Position numbers and translations under genes: made by a program | Notes under the pieces: generated by a model | The model's input: the letters and a program-made list of their open reading frames with translations, nothing else | What the model was told of the DNA's origin: nothing | Databases searched by the model: none | Shown: one piece after another, positions 1 through 7,830 of the stretch | Numbering within the stretch: position 1 is the stretch's first letter | Layout of the letters: each line of letters begins with the position of its first letter | Assembly (NCBI RefSeq): GCF_020447205.1 | Contig: NZ_JAJAEL010000005.1 | Location: 102,364-166,363 of the forward strand | DNA from: Thalassolituus alkanivorans | GTDB taxonomy: Bacteria > Pseudomonadota > Gammaproteobacteria > Pseudomonadales > Oceanobacteraceae | Direction of reading: 5' to 3' | Length of the DNA stretch: 64,000 nucleotides

Positions 1-1
1 G

Positions 2-73
2 GATAAATCCGACGAAGCGGTTGATCTGTGCTTGCAGCAGGCCGAAGCGCTGGCGGAAGAGTGGGCGGTTTGA
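2..73 (+). CDS. C-terminal end of an unidentified gene (partial)
   Basis: An open frame enters from the left edge and stops at TGA 71-73. The 23 visible residues end in ...LAEEWAV and are acidic and helical in character. Too little is present to identify the protein. Codon use looks like the GC-richer genes elsewhere in the window, unlike the AT-rich pair that follows. Confidence 0.5.
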   Translation, partial: DKSDEAVDLCLQQAEALAEEWAV

Positions 74-88
74 TACTGATAGGTATCA
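71..88. promoter_or_regulatory. inverted repeat upstream of the radical SAM operon
   Basis: TGATAC (71-76) and GTATCA (83-88) form a perfect 6-bp inverted repeat around a 6-base centre. It overlaps the stop codon of the preceding gene and lies 32 bases before the start at 121. The geometry suits a dimeric repressor site, but no regulator is identified, so the role is inferred only from position. Confidence 0.3.
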
Positions 89-120
89 GGAAATAAATTC
101 AAAATGTACAGGGATATGAG

Positions 121-981
121 ATGAAGTCTGGCATAAATAGCCTTGGTAATAACTCATCAGAAAGAGAAAAGAAACCGGCCAAGCCATATTTTGATGAAGC
201 AGGGTATTTGATCAGAGAGTTGGAAATCTCCTTAACAAACGTTTGTAATTTGACTTGCGTAGGATGTGGATTTGCTGTTCCAAATCAGGCATTACCATTC
301 GACAGTCAAGGTGTTCGTCATCATTTGAATTCTTTGGAAATTTTAGGTGCTGCGGGGGTTCGTGTTAAGCGTATTGTACTTGTCGGTGGGGAAGCCGCTT
401 TAGTTGAAGGACTTGCTGAATTCATCCTTCAGCTAAGAAAGATTAATGTATGCGACGAAATTGAGCTTGTTACTAATGGTTTATACCCTAGAGGCATAAA
501 TGCGAATGTTCTAAAAGAACTGGATCGCTTTGTCGTCAGTGATTATGTATATGACGATGAGTTCGAGGGACTTTGGCTTCATTATTTAAAATTATCTGGT
601 TTTGAAGGTGAGTGCTATTTTAGGCGCAAAGATTTCTGGGATGATCTTATGGGAGATAGATCAAATGATCCTGTTGTTGTAGAGCAGCACTGGAAAACCT
701 GCTTTTACCGGAGCTATGACGTAACCCTTGAGCGAGGTCGGCTTTTCTCCTGCTCAAGGATTGCAAAGAAGTTGCAGGATCATCAGGGGTTGTTGTTGAC
801 TGGTTATCTCAGCGCGGAAGATGTTCGCTCCTACCTGATGTCGGTTAAACCAAAAGAGTCTTGTTATTCGTGTCCGACTGTTGGGGCTTCTTCAAATATA
901 CCGGTTGCTGTACAACTGGACTCTGATATTGACAAAATTCTGGTTAAGGCGAAGAAGTATCTGAGGTTGCAAGTATTATGA
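121..981 (+). CDS. radical SAM enzyme with SPASM/Twitch-like C-terminal cysteines
   Basis: A 286-residue radical SAM enzyme. Cys42, Cys46 and Cys49 form the CX3CX2C motif that binds the catalytic [4Fe-4S] cluster. GGEA at 89-92 stands in for the usual GGE SAM-contact motif. Cys194, Cys211, Cys248 and Cys251, the last two as CYSC, resemble the ligand set of a SPASM or Twitch auxiliary cluster, as in enzymes that modify peptides or small metabolites. The start at 121 has AGGGAT about 7 bases upstream. The stop overlaps the ATG of the next gene (ATGA), so the two are translationally coupled. The coding sequence is clearly richer in A+T than genes after 2.1 kb, which suggests horizontal acquisition. 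It is not a convincing viperin, because the motif context differs. The substrate is unknown; the partner gene hints at a nucleobase or nucleotide. Confidence 0.8.
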   Translation: MKSGINSLGNNSSEREKKPAKPYFDEAGYLIRELEISLTNVCNLTCVGCGFAVPNQALPFDSQGVRHHLNSLEILGAAGVRVKRIVLVGGEAALVEGLAEFILQLRKINVCDEIELVTNGLYPRGINANVLKELDRFVVSDYVYDDEFEGLWLHYLKLSGFEGECYFRRKDFWDDLMGDRSNDPVVVEQHWKTCFYRSYDVTLERGRLFSCSRIAKKLQDHQGLLLTGYLSAEDVRSYLMSVKPKESCYSCPTVGASSNIPVAVQLDSDIDKILVKAKKYLRLQVL

Positions 982-2063
982 CTCAGGGTAGTATTTTTTA
1001 TCTTGTTGGTATTCATGGTTCCGGAAAATCCAGGGTATGTGGATATTTAGCAGAGGCAGGCGCCTCGTATGCTCATGTGAAAACGTCGGAGTGCTTGCTA
1101 AAATTTATTCAGGCGAATGGTATTCCGGATTATAAGCACTTTAATAGCCTCGACACGTATGACAGAGATATTTTAGTACGTGATTTTCATGGATCTCTGC
1201 GGGCATATAAGAGTATGTTTGAAATTTCATTTCTTGATGGGCATATACTTTTTCCTGATTCTCAAGGAGGGTATTTGCATGCTATGCCAGATGCTAATAA
1301 TGGTGTGGCGAACGGTTTAGTATATGTTCATTGTCTGTCGGGCGTTGTTATTTCAAATATTGGGAGAGATAACGATAGAGAGTCAAGAAAAAGACCGGAC
1401 TATACCGTTGATGCTCTCCAGGCGTGGGCTGAGAACGAGTTTGTGTCTGCGGAGTCGCATGCTATTAAAAATAATATAGATTTTGGCGTAATTTTTAATG
1501 ATGGTTACAGCCTTGCGTCGTTTGATGACATCGCGTGGCTCAATAAATACTACATTTCTTCAAGCGCCAGGTTACGCACTCTGTATCTTGAGCAATTCAA
1601 CTCCAGACTGAAGCCCTCGGAGCTAAGAGCGATGCATTATCGCCTTGGACTTATTATGCGGGAAGGCTTTGAACATAAAACAGGTATCGATGTTTCTGTA
1701 TGTTCCGGGGTTATCGTTCCAAGGTCTGGCCGGTTTCTTGGGTATGGATTTTTCAGTGGTACTGATGAAGTTTTGATTGAATTCGGAGGAGGTGATTATA
1801 ACGAGTGTATAGGAAAGACTGTCGTTGTTATTGATTCGGTCGTTGATGCCGGAAGTACTGCTTCGGAAGTTATCAAGGCCTTATTATCTGCCGGAGTAAC
1901 AAATATTCATTTTGTATGTGCGGCTATAAATATCAAGTCCCTTGATGTTATAAGCAGCTTTCCTGATACCGTATCGTTTCATTGTATTGGATTTTCTAAT
2001 AAAGAAGTACGTCCTGTAGGTCAGGGAGATATGGGGGCTCGGTTATACGGTACGGCTGGATAA
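978..2063 (+). CDS. P-loop kinase-like / uracil phosphoribosyltransferase-like fusion
   Basis: A 361-residue two-domain protein. The N-terminal half has a Walker A motif GIHGSGKS at 11-18 and a LDGH segment near 86-89, as in small adenylate-kinase-like or AAA_33-type NTPases. The C-terminal half from about 190 is a type I phosphoribosyltransferase: VVVIDSVVDAGST at 282-294 is the PRPP-binding loop, and GQGDMGARLYGT at 348-359 resembles the uracil-recognition segment ending uracil phosphoribosyltransferases. A nucleoside kinase fused to UPRT is known in eukaryotic UCKL1, but this kinase part looks different. The start overlaps the radical SAM stop by four bases. Base composition is equally AT-rich. 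Inferred role: activation or salvage of a nucleobase-like product made or used by the radical SAM partner. Domain assignment is fairly firm; pathway is unknown. Confidence 0.7.
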   Translation: MTQGSIFYLVGIHGSGKSRVCGYLAEAGASYAHVKTSECLLKFIQANGIPDYKHFNSLDTYDRDILVRDFHGSLRAYKSMFEISFLDGHILFPDSQGGYLHAMPDANNGVANGLVYVHCLSGVVISNIGRDNDRESRKRPDYTVDALQAWAENEFVSAESHAIKNNIDFGVIFNDGYSLASFDDIAWLNKYYISSSARLRTLYLEQFNSRLKPSELRAMHYRLGLIMREGFEHKTGIDVSVCSGVIVPRSGRFLGYGFFSGTDEVLIEFGGGDYNECIGKTVVVIDSVVDAGSTASEVIKALLSAGVTNIHFVCAAINIKSLDVISSFPDTVSFHCIGFSNKEVRPVGQGDMGARLYGTAG

Positions 2064-2147
2064 CGTTGTTAGCTGCTTTGCCGCCTTGCCTGATACTGTT
2101 TTGCTACCCGCGCTTTTCGGCGTGATGCTTTTGTTAAGGCTAATTTA

Positions 2148-2705
2148 ATGATCCGCCTCCACGCCTCAAACAAGCTGTTTGAAAAGCTGCCGCTGAACGA
2201 AGACGGTATGCTTTATCTGACTCCTAATACACATTCTCTGTATCAACAAGCAGCGCTTGATAATAATCCGTTAAGCGGCTGGCACGGCCATCTGGTCGAT
2301 TTTGATGGTTATGACTGTGTGTTTTTTGTTCATGACGAAACACGTTTCTCGTTGTTTCTGCCGGCGTTAACCAAGCCTGATTTTGCTGAGCTGAATGATC
2401 TTTTTATCTATGTATTTATGAACACCTTGCTGAAGTGCGGGGCAGATGATCGTCATATGACCACAGCGCAGTAGTGCCTGCGCCCGTTGCAGGTTGATAC
2501 TCAGTGCAACCGTTCGGTGCAGGGCACCCTTAACCGGGTGAAGTTTGAGGTTGAATGCATGCTGGAGGATGAGTCGGTCGATTTAGCTGACGTCGCAGGC
2601 TACAGCGTTGGTGCCTGGCTGTCGGATACGCCGCGTAATATCAAAGGCAAGGGGATGCTCTGGCCGGATCGGGCGATGCTGAAGCTGTTGGAAAGTCTGG
2701 ATTAA
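2148..2705 (+). pseudogene. DUF6933-like protein interrupted by an in-frame amber codon
   Basis: One reading frame runs from ATG 2148 to TAA 2705 and is broken only by TAG at 2472-2474 (codon 109). The first part has the layout of DUF6933 proteins: MIRLHASNKL at the start, then a W-H-G-H-L segment and a C-V-F-F-V-H-D-E-T strand. The part after the stop continues in frame with CNRSVQGTLN, like the conserved NRSVLGSMN segment of that family, so the two pieces were one gene of about 185 residues. This could be a recent nonsense mutation, a sequencing error, or two separate short proteins, the second starting at TTG 2487. The role of DUF6933 is not established. AAGG lies about 8 bases before ATG 2148. 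Confidence 0.6.
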
Positions 2706-2768
2706 GACAGGTTGTTACCGCTTGCCGGCATCCCTACAATGGGCGTCAAATTGATTAAGGAAGGTAAC

Positions 2769-3158
2769 ATGTCCAAAAACTTCGAAGCTCAGGGAATCAT
2801 CCATTCCATCGACGAAACCCGTTCTTACGGTGCCAATGGTTTTACCAAACGTGAGTTTGTGATCAAGCTGACCGGCGATGGCGAGAAGCCGGAGTACCCT
2901 AATTACGTCGCACTGGAGCTTCTGAAAGATAAGTGTGCGCTGATGGATGCTTACCGCGTTGGCGAAGAGGTGGTGGTGCATTTCAATCTGTCCGGTCGTC
3001 TGTGGGCCAAGCCGGGTAACCCGGAAAAATGCTTTACCAGCCTGCAGGCATGGCGTATTGAGCGTGCCGGTGCTGAAGGTTCTGCTCCGTCGGCTGGGGC
3101 AGATTATGATCAGTTCGCGCAGACCATGCCAAACTACGATGATGATGTGCCGTTCTGA
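2769..3158 (+). CDS. DUF3127-type OB-fold protein with SSB-like acidic tip
   Basis: A 129-residue protein. I chose ATG 2769 (MSKNFEAQG...) over an upstream in-frame start because AAGGAAGG precedes it at good spacing. The body matches the DUF3127 pattern: F-x-x-x-G-x-I, then TKREFVIK, YPNYVALELLKDKC and VGEEVVVHFNLSGR, ending in a S-L-x-A-W-R-I-E strand. This family is predicted to take an OB fold. A flexible Ala/Gly/Ser linker follows, and the chain ends in YDDDVPF, strikingly like the DDDIPF tip by which bacterial SSB recruits DNA-processing partners. Single-stranded nucleic acid binding is therefore a reasonable but unproven inference. A strong terminator follows. Confidence 0.7.
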   Translation: MSKNFEAQGIIHSIDETRSYGANGFTKREFVIKLTGDGEKPEYPNYVALELLKDKCALMDAYRVGEEVVVHFNLSGRLWAKPGNPEKCFTSLQAWRIERAGAEGSAPSAGADYDQFAQTMPNYDDDVPF

Positions 3159-3194
3159 GTATCGGCCTCCCGCTGAATAAACGAATCTGAAAAG

Positions 3195-3222
3195 GCGCAG
3201 CCATTTGGCTGCGCTTTTTTTT
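3195..3222 (+). terminator. rho-independent terminator after the DUF3127 gene
   Basis: GCGCAGCC (3195-3202) pairs perfectly with GGCTGCGC (3207-3214) around the loop ATTT, followed by eight T residues (3215-3222). Position and form are classical for intrinsic termination of the gene ending at 3158. Confidence 0.9.
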
Positions 3223-3379
3223 AACCTCTTGCTGTTGGCAGTGTATTGCCTGTCAGCCTTCAGTTTTTTGCCAACTACGCCACCGACAGGGGTTTTCCGG
3301 CCTTTATTCTCTCCGGTTTGAACCTTACCCCGGTGTACGGGCGTGCGCACAATAGCCGCTTTTCTGCCGGAGTGGTTGT

Positions 3380-4231
3380 ATGGCAAACAGGGCGCTGACG
3401 TTATTCACCATTAATATGTCGCATTACAGCGAGAAAATCCGCTGGCTGCTCGACTATGAAGAGATTCCCTATCAGGAAATTGCGCTGACGCCGGCGCTGC
3501 ATACTGTACCGATGTGGCTGAAAGGGCGGCGCGCGCAGACCACGGTGCCGTTACTGCAAAGCGGTAAAACCTGCATTCAGGACAGCCCACGCATTGTTAA
3601 CTGGCTGGCCGGGCATCACAGCCCGCTGGACAGTATGCCCAGCGAAAAACAGCAGGAAATACTGGCCATTCAGCAACGTTTTGATGCCATTGGTAAGCCC
3701 ATTGCGCGTTATTTATATCTGCCGGGTTTTGCCCATGATGCCTTAATCCGCACCATCTGGACGCAGTTTGCAAAACCCTGGGAACGGCGTTTTATTACGC
3801 TGGCGTACCCACTGATTAAACCGGCATTCAGAATTAAATTGCGTATTTATCCGCGTGCGGTGACGCAGGCAGAGCAGCTGATTAATGCTGAAATCCGCTG
3901 GCTGGAGCAGCGCTTGCAGCAGCTGGAGCAAGGTGAACAGGAAAAAGGGCAGCCCAAAAAAGGGCAAAAGGAAAAGCAGGGAAGGCAGAGCAAGAAATGC
4001 CGTTATCTGGTAGGCGATGCATTTTCGTTTGCCGATATTGCCGCAGCGGCCATTCTGGCGCCGCTGGCCTGTCCACGTGAACATCCTATTTACGGTGAAG
4101 CAGAATTCCGCGCCAAAATGGCCGGGCCGGCGCAGCAATGGGCTGACAGTCCGGCGCTGCAGTGGGTGCGTGATATCTATGCAGAACACCGCGGTAAGGT
4201 CTGGGCAAAATTGCCGGCTAAGGCTGCTTAA
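3380..4231 (+). CDS. glutathione S-transferase family protein
   Basis: A 283-residue protein with a thioredoxin-like GST N-terminal domain: SHYSEKIRW near 14-22 is the active-site helix region, TTVPLL near 54-59 carries the cis-Pro, and QDSPRIVNWL supplies the glutathione-contact Ser. A helical GST C-terminal domain follows and contains FSFADIAAAAI. It is longer than most GSTs because of a Lys/Gln/Gly/Glu-rich insertion around residues 185-208 that looks disordered. It stands alone, convergent with the Rrf2 gene. Substrate cannot be predicted. Confidence 0.75.
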   Translation: MANRALTLFTINMSHYSEKIRWLLDYEEIPYQEIALTPALHTVPMWLKGRRAQTTVPLLQSGKTCIQDSPRIVNWLAGHHSPLDSMPSEKQQEILAIQQRFDAIGKPIARYLYLPGFAHDALIRTIWTQFAKPWERRFITLAYPLIKPAFRIKLRIYPRAVTQAEQLINAEIRWLEQRLQQLEQGEQEKGQPKKGQKEKQGRQSKKCRYLVGDAFSFADIAAAAILAPLACPREHPIYGEAEFRAKMAGPAQQWADSPALQWVRDIYAEHRGKVWAKLPAKAA

Positions 4232-4246
4232 GTTTTACTGCTTCTG

Positions 4247-4729
4247 TCACTCTGGGTTGGCTGCTTTGCCGGCCGTTTTGTCGGTGGCTTTGTCAGTAGC
4301 TGCGGGCAAGCGCCCGTCGGGCGAATACCCCACGGCCAGCTGATCCAGTGTCACCCGGCTGAAGCGCTCCAGTACCAGCGCTTCGGCTTCCTGCAATACA
4401 TCGGTAATCGCGCCGTTTACCGCCTGTTCTATCGGGCAGGCGGTGTGTTCGTCGGTCAGACCGATGGTAAATAACGAGCTTTCTTTCAGTGCGCGGTGAA
4501 TATCCTGCAGCGTAATGTCGACCAGCGGTGTGGCCAGTTGCCAGCCACCACCGTGGCCTTTGCCCGAGCTTACATAGCCTTCGGCTTTCAGAATCGCCAT
4601 GGTGCGCCTTACCACCACCGGGTTGGTGTGCAGCATCTGCGCAATCTGGTCCGATGTCAGCGGAGCGGTCTGGTAATGCATATGAACCAGTACGTGCAGC
4701 ATGCGTGACAGGCGGCTGTCTTTTCTCAT
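4247..4729 (-). CDS. Rrf2-family transcriptional regulator
   Basis: I place the start at the ATG reading MRKDSRLSRMLHVL (160 residues), where Rrf2 proteins normally begin. The winged helix is clear: TSDQIAQML as first helix, VVVRRTMAILKAEGYV as recognition helix, and GHGGGWQL as wing. The three-cysteine Fe-S ligand set of IscR is absent; a lone Cys sits in the ACPIEQAV segment, as in YwnA-like members. The C-terminal end (about 20 residues) is Ala/Lys/Thr-rich and probably disordered. It is transcribed divergently from the flavoprotein at 4874, a common arrangement in which the regulator controls the oxidoreductase. A thiol-redox signal is an inference. Confidence 0.8.
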   Translation of the reverse strand: MRKDSRLSRMLHVLVHMHYQTAPLTSDQIAQMLHTNPVVVRRTMAILKAEGYVSSGKGHGGGWQLATPLVDITLQDIHRALKESSLFTIGLTDEHTACPIEQAVNGAITDVLQEAEALVLERFSRVTLDQLAVGYSPDGRLPAATDKATDKTAGKAANPE

Positions 4730-4783
4730 GATGTATCCGTGATGTGAGTGGCGATGGCTGATGGCGCATATTCTACGCGGTTT

Positions 4784-4841
4784 TATCATGACACATTAAA
4801 AGTATCATGAGTTGATTTTCTCATCTTAAGTAACTTATATT
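4784..4841 (+). promoter_or_regulatory. putative promoter and operator between Rrf2 and flavoprotein genes
   Basis: TATCATGA occurs twice in direct orientation (4784-4791 and 4803-4810), 19 bases apart, roughly two helical turns. Just downstream, TTGATT (4812-4817) and TATATT (4836-4841), separated by 18 bases, form a reasonable sigma70-type promoter for the gene at 4874. The repeats are candidate Rrf2 contact sites by position only. Confidence 0.35.
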
Positions 4842-4873
4842 GTTTCGTGAGTGAATGAGACGGAGGAAATGTC

Positions 4874-5833
4874 ATGACGCACGCAACTCACCCACAAAAC
4901 AGCCATACCTTTAACATTCAGACCCGTACGCCGGACATCTACGATTGCCTGATCATCGGCGGCAGCTTTGCCGGTTTATCGGCGGCGCTGCAACTGGCCC
5001 GCGGCCAGCGTCAGGTGCTGATTCTTGATGCCGGGGAAACACGCAACCGTTTTGCCGAAGCATCCCACGGCTTTTTCACCCTCGATGGTGTCTCTCCGGC
5101 CGAGGTACGTCAGCGCGCGCTTGAACCCTTGCTGGCCTACCCAACGGTCAGCCTGCGTCAGACCCGCGTCACGGCGGCACGCAAGAGCGAAGAGGGCTTT
5201 GTGCTGCAAAGTGACGATGGCCAGGAGGTAAAAGGGCGAACCTTAATTCTGGCGACGGGTGTGGCCGATCAGCTGCCGGATATTCCGGGTCTGAAAGAGC
5301 GCTGGGGTAAAAGCGTAATTCACTGCCCCTACTGCCACGGTTATGAACTGCGTGGTCAGCCGATTGCCGTTCTGGCTGGTTCAGCGCATTCGGCGATGCA
5401 GGCCGCGATGTTGCCGGACTGGGGGCCGACTACGTATTTCACGCAGGGCGATTTCGAGCCGGACGATGACCTTCTGCCGGTTCTGATACGGCGTGGCGTC
5501 GTCATTGAGCGCACGCCGATCGTTGCTATTGAAGGAGAGGGTGATGCGGTGTCAGCTGTACGTCTGGCCGATGGTCGCCGTATTGCGGTCGGCGCCGTTT
5601 ATGTGGCGCCGCAAACTCAGATTGCGCAGGCACTGGTTGAGCAATTGGGGCTCGCTACCGAAGAGGCACCCACCGGGCTGATGATCAGCGCCGATGCCAT
5701 GCGCCAGACCAGCGTGCCGGGTGTGTTTGCCGCCGGTGATACGGCAATGCCAATGCATAATGCCACGCTGGCTTCCGCATCCGGTGTAATGGCCGGAGTA
5801 GCGGCGCATCGCTACTTAATTTTTAACCAGTAA
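4874..5833 (+). CDS. thioredoxin-reductase-like NAD(P)/FAD-dependent oxidoreductase
   Basis: A 319-residue flavoprotein with the two-dinucleotide-fold layout of thioredoxin reductases. The FAD site is GGSFAGLSAA near 34-43; ATGV near 133 and VFAAGDTAMP near 283 are the other FAD contacts. HCPYCHGYE near 155 holds a CxxC redox pair where thioredoxin reductase has CATC. The NADPH-domain GxGxxA motif is degenerate (LAGSAHSAM), so cofactor preference is uncertain. It starts from ATG 4874 with GGAGG at good spacing. No thioredoxin gene is adjacent. It is most likely a disulfide or low-molecular-weight-thiol oxidoreductase controlled by the divergent Rrf2 protein. Confidence 0.8.
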   Translation: MTHATHPQNSHTFNIQTRTPDIYDCLIIGGSFAGLSAALQLARGQRQVLILDAGETRNRFAEASHGFFTLDGVSPAEVRQRALEPLLAYPTVSLRQTRVTAARKSEEGFVLQSDDGQEVKGRTLILATGVADQLPDIPGLKERWGKSVIHCPYCHGYELRGQPIAVLAGSAHSAMQAAMLPDWGPTTYFTQGDFEPDDDLLPVLIRRGVVIERTPIVAIEGEGDAVSAVRLADGRRIAVGAVYVAPQTQIAQALVEQLGLATEEAPTGLMISADAMRQTSVPGVFAAGDTAMPMHNATLASASGVMAGVAAHRYLIFNQ

Positions 5834-5889
5834 CGGCGCACGGTTATTTAAATAAAGTTTATACAGCACGATCAAAAACAGAGCAGCCG

Positions 5890-7605
5890 TCAGAGACTGA
5901 CGGCCTGCTCCCAGCCTTTAATACGGATTTCGCTGTCGGAAATCTGCAGGTCTTGCGGTTCCAGCACATTTTCACCAAAACAGTAGCGCGGTTTAATCTT
6001 CCCGGCGGTCATATTCTGATCGTAATCCTGTGCCTGTTGCTGAATAAATTCATTGCGTGACAGATAGTCTTTCCAGCGCTGCGGACCGTATTTATGTGCC
6101 AGTAATTTATGCGTTTGCTGCGGGCTGACAAAAAATCCGGAGGCGTTATTACCGCCAAAACCTTTGGCATTAATAAAGGCTAACGGCATTTTTTCGGCAT
6201 TAATCGGCTGGTGCTGCAGCAGAATATTCAGCCCCTGCTGGTGCACATCGTCGGCAATTTCGGTGGTCGTGGTAATACCGGGAATCATATGGTTAGCCCA
6301 GCTGCCGAGGCTCATCAATAACTGGTCGGCGGAGGCGGCGGCAATGGAGTGGCCGAGGTGTGCTTTAACGGCGGTTACCGGCCAGTTCTGGATATTAAAG
6401 GCGCCGGCCAGTTTGCTGAAAATATGCGACTCTGTTGTACGGTTCGCTGGCGTACTGCTGCCGTGGGCCTGAACAAAAGAGCCATGACGCAGGGCATCTT
6501 CACCCAGCCAGCGGCGGGCTTCGGCCATGGCTTTGCCCATGGTCAGGTAGTTGCCGACACCGGGGTTGGATATGGATTTTTTATAACCGTCGGCATTTAC
6601 AAATACATCACCTACCGCGGCATGAATGGTCAGGCCTAATTCCAGTGCTAATTCATCATCACAGAGCACAAAAAACTGCGCAGATTCGGCGATGGTAAAA
6701 CCACCGTTATGGCCAAACGGGCGGCTTGCCCGGCGGAAATCAGGAGTTTGTCCGGTATTTAAACCGTCTAAGTCGCGTAATTTCTGTTCGGTAATCAACG
6801 CCGTCATGGCGCTGTAACCTTCGACAATTTCCGGCGTGAGTGGCGCTTCGCTGTTACCGACAATCACCAGCCGGCGGCGGCCACTCTGAATATCATCCAG
6901 TGCGACTTTTAAATTGTATAAAAAGGTAGCGCAGGCACCGACCATACTGCCGGTGGCACCGACATTACCCAGTACATAGGCGTTAATAAAATCGGCGGGC
7001 ATTTCGCTCAGGCCCAGCGCACATTGTTTGGAACTGGTGCGCTTGCCCAGCAGGGAAGATTGCAGCATGCCACCGTGGCCATTACCGTCGAGCTGACCCA
7101 TGGCAGAGCCGGCATAAACGGCGATTTCGTCAGGCTGTAAACGCTGGCGGATAGCATCCCAGTTCATACCCAGCTGGCCCAGAGCGTCGGAGGCGGCATA
7201 GACCGCCATCTGCAGTCCGCGGGGATGATGGTGTGATGGGTACAGCGCGGCCGGGTCAAAGCCTTTGGGTGTTTGTCCGGCGCTCTGTACCGCCAGGCGC
7301 TTATGGCTTAAACGCCAGCAGGGAGTGCCATCGCTGTCGGTAAATGGCTGGTGAAAAGGTACGGCACTGGCATCCCAGTCAATATTGTCCCAGCCGCGTA
7401 CCAGAGTGCCGTTGATGATCTGTTCACGCCAGACAGCATCGCCGTTCAGTGGCAGGTTCATGCTTTGTGCCAGAGCATTCAGGGTGGCCTGTTGCTGTTG
7501 GCTGCCCAGCTCATCCAGAACCAGACGCTTATAGGCGTGGTGTGCCGAACTGCGGCCCGCAGCGTTAATGCCACCAAAGGCGGTAATAACGGCCAGTTTT
7601 CTCAT
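5890..7605 (-). CDS. fabY: beta-ketoacyl-ACP synthase, FabY type
   Basis: I chose the ATG reading MRKLAVITAFGGINAAGRSS (571 residues): AGGAG lies just upstream, and FabY proteins begin with this kind of FGGxNAAGRSS segment. The thiolase-fold active site is complete: Cys225 in GACATF, His381 in QAHGSSTP, and Lys/His419 in KAHLGHS. In Pseudomonas aeruginosa, FabY starts fatty acid synthesis by condensing acetyl-CoA with malonyl-ACP, replacing FabH. The long form with an N-terminal extension before the ketosynthase core and a C-terminal tail fits FabY better than FabB or FabF. It is divergent from the AraC-type regulator at 7831 and stands alone. Whether it is the main initiating enzyme here is unknown. 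Confidence 0.75.
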   Translation of the reverse strand: MRKLAVITAFGGINAAGRSSAHHAYKRLVLDELGSQQQQATLNALAQSMNLPLNGDAVWREQIINGTLVRGWDNIDWDASAVPFHQPFTDSDGTPCWRLSHKRLAVQSAGQTPKGFDPAALYPSHHHPRGLQMAVYAASDALGQLGMNWDAIRQRLQPDEIAVYAGSAMGQLDGNGHGGMLQSSLLGKRTSSKQCALGLSEMPADFINAYVLGNVGATGSMVGACATFLYNLKVALDDIQSGRRRLVIVGNSEAPLTPEIVEGYSAMTALITEQKLRDLDGLNTGQTPDFRRASRPFGHNGGFTIAESAQFFVLCDDELALELGLTIHAAVGDVFVNADGYKKSISNPGVGNYLTMGKAMAEARRWLGEDALRHGSFVQAHGSSTPANRTTESHIFSKLAGAFNIQNWPVTAVKAHLGHSIAAASADQLLMSLGSWANHMIPGITTTTEIADDVHQQGLNILLQHQPINAEKMPLAFINAKGFGGNNASGFFVSPQQTHKLLAHKYGPQRWKDYLSRNEFIQQQAQDYDQNMTAGKIKPRYCFGENVLEPQDLQISDSEIRIKGWEQAVSL

Positions 7606-7803
7606 GATTGCTCTCCTGATAACGCAGGCCCGGCGGGGTAAAACGTCTGCCGGGCGGACAAATGGGGAATAAGGCCATTGTAGGAGTGCATTCTGCTTAG
7701 CTATTAGGATACTCTGGACAAATATGGTGACAAAAAAGACGTTATTGCAGAGCAAAGGGCACAGCAGTGTTGCAGCCTCTGTTAAGTGAATGTTGCCCTT
7801 GCT

Positions 7804-7827
7804 GTTTAAGGAGCCGTTTAAGGAGCC
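7804..7827 (+). repeat. tandem 12-bp duplication containing the ribosome binding site
   Basis: GTTTAAGGAGCC occurs twice head to tail (7804-7815 and 7816-7827) immediately before ATG 7831. Each copy carries AAGGAG, so the regulator mRNA has two Shine-Dalgarno sequences; the proximal one is only 5 bases from the start codon. Confidence 0.85.
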
Positions 7828-7830
7828 GAA

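Noticed and set aside
121..981. Viperin-like (pVip) antiviral radical SAM enzyme
   Set aside because: It has CX3CX2C and a kinase-like partner, but the sequence around the motif is not viperin-like and the C-terminal cysteines fit a SPASM/Twitch cluster, which viperins lack.
2715..3386. Long minus-strand frame opposite the DUF3127 gene
   Set aside because: It is antisense to a gene with a clear family match, ribosome binding site and terminator, and its translation has no recognisable domain.
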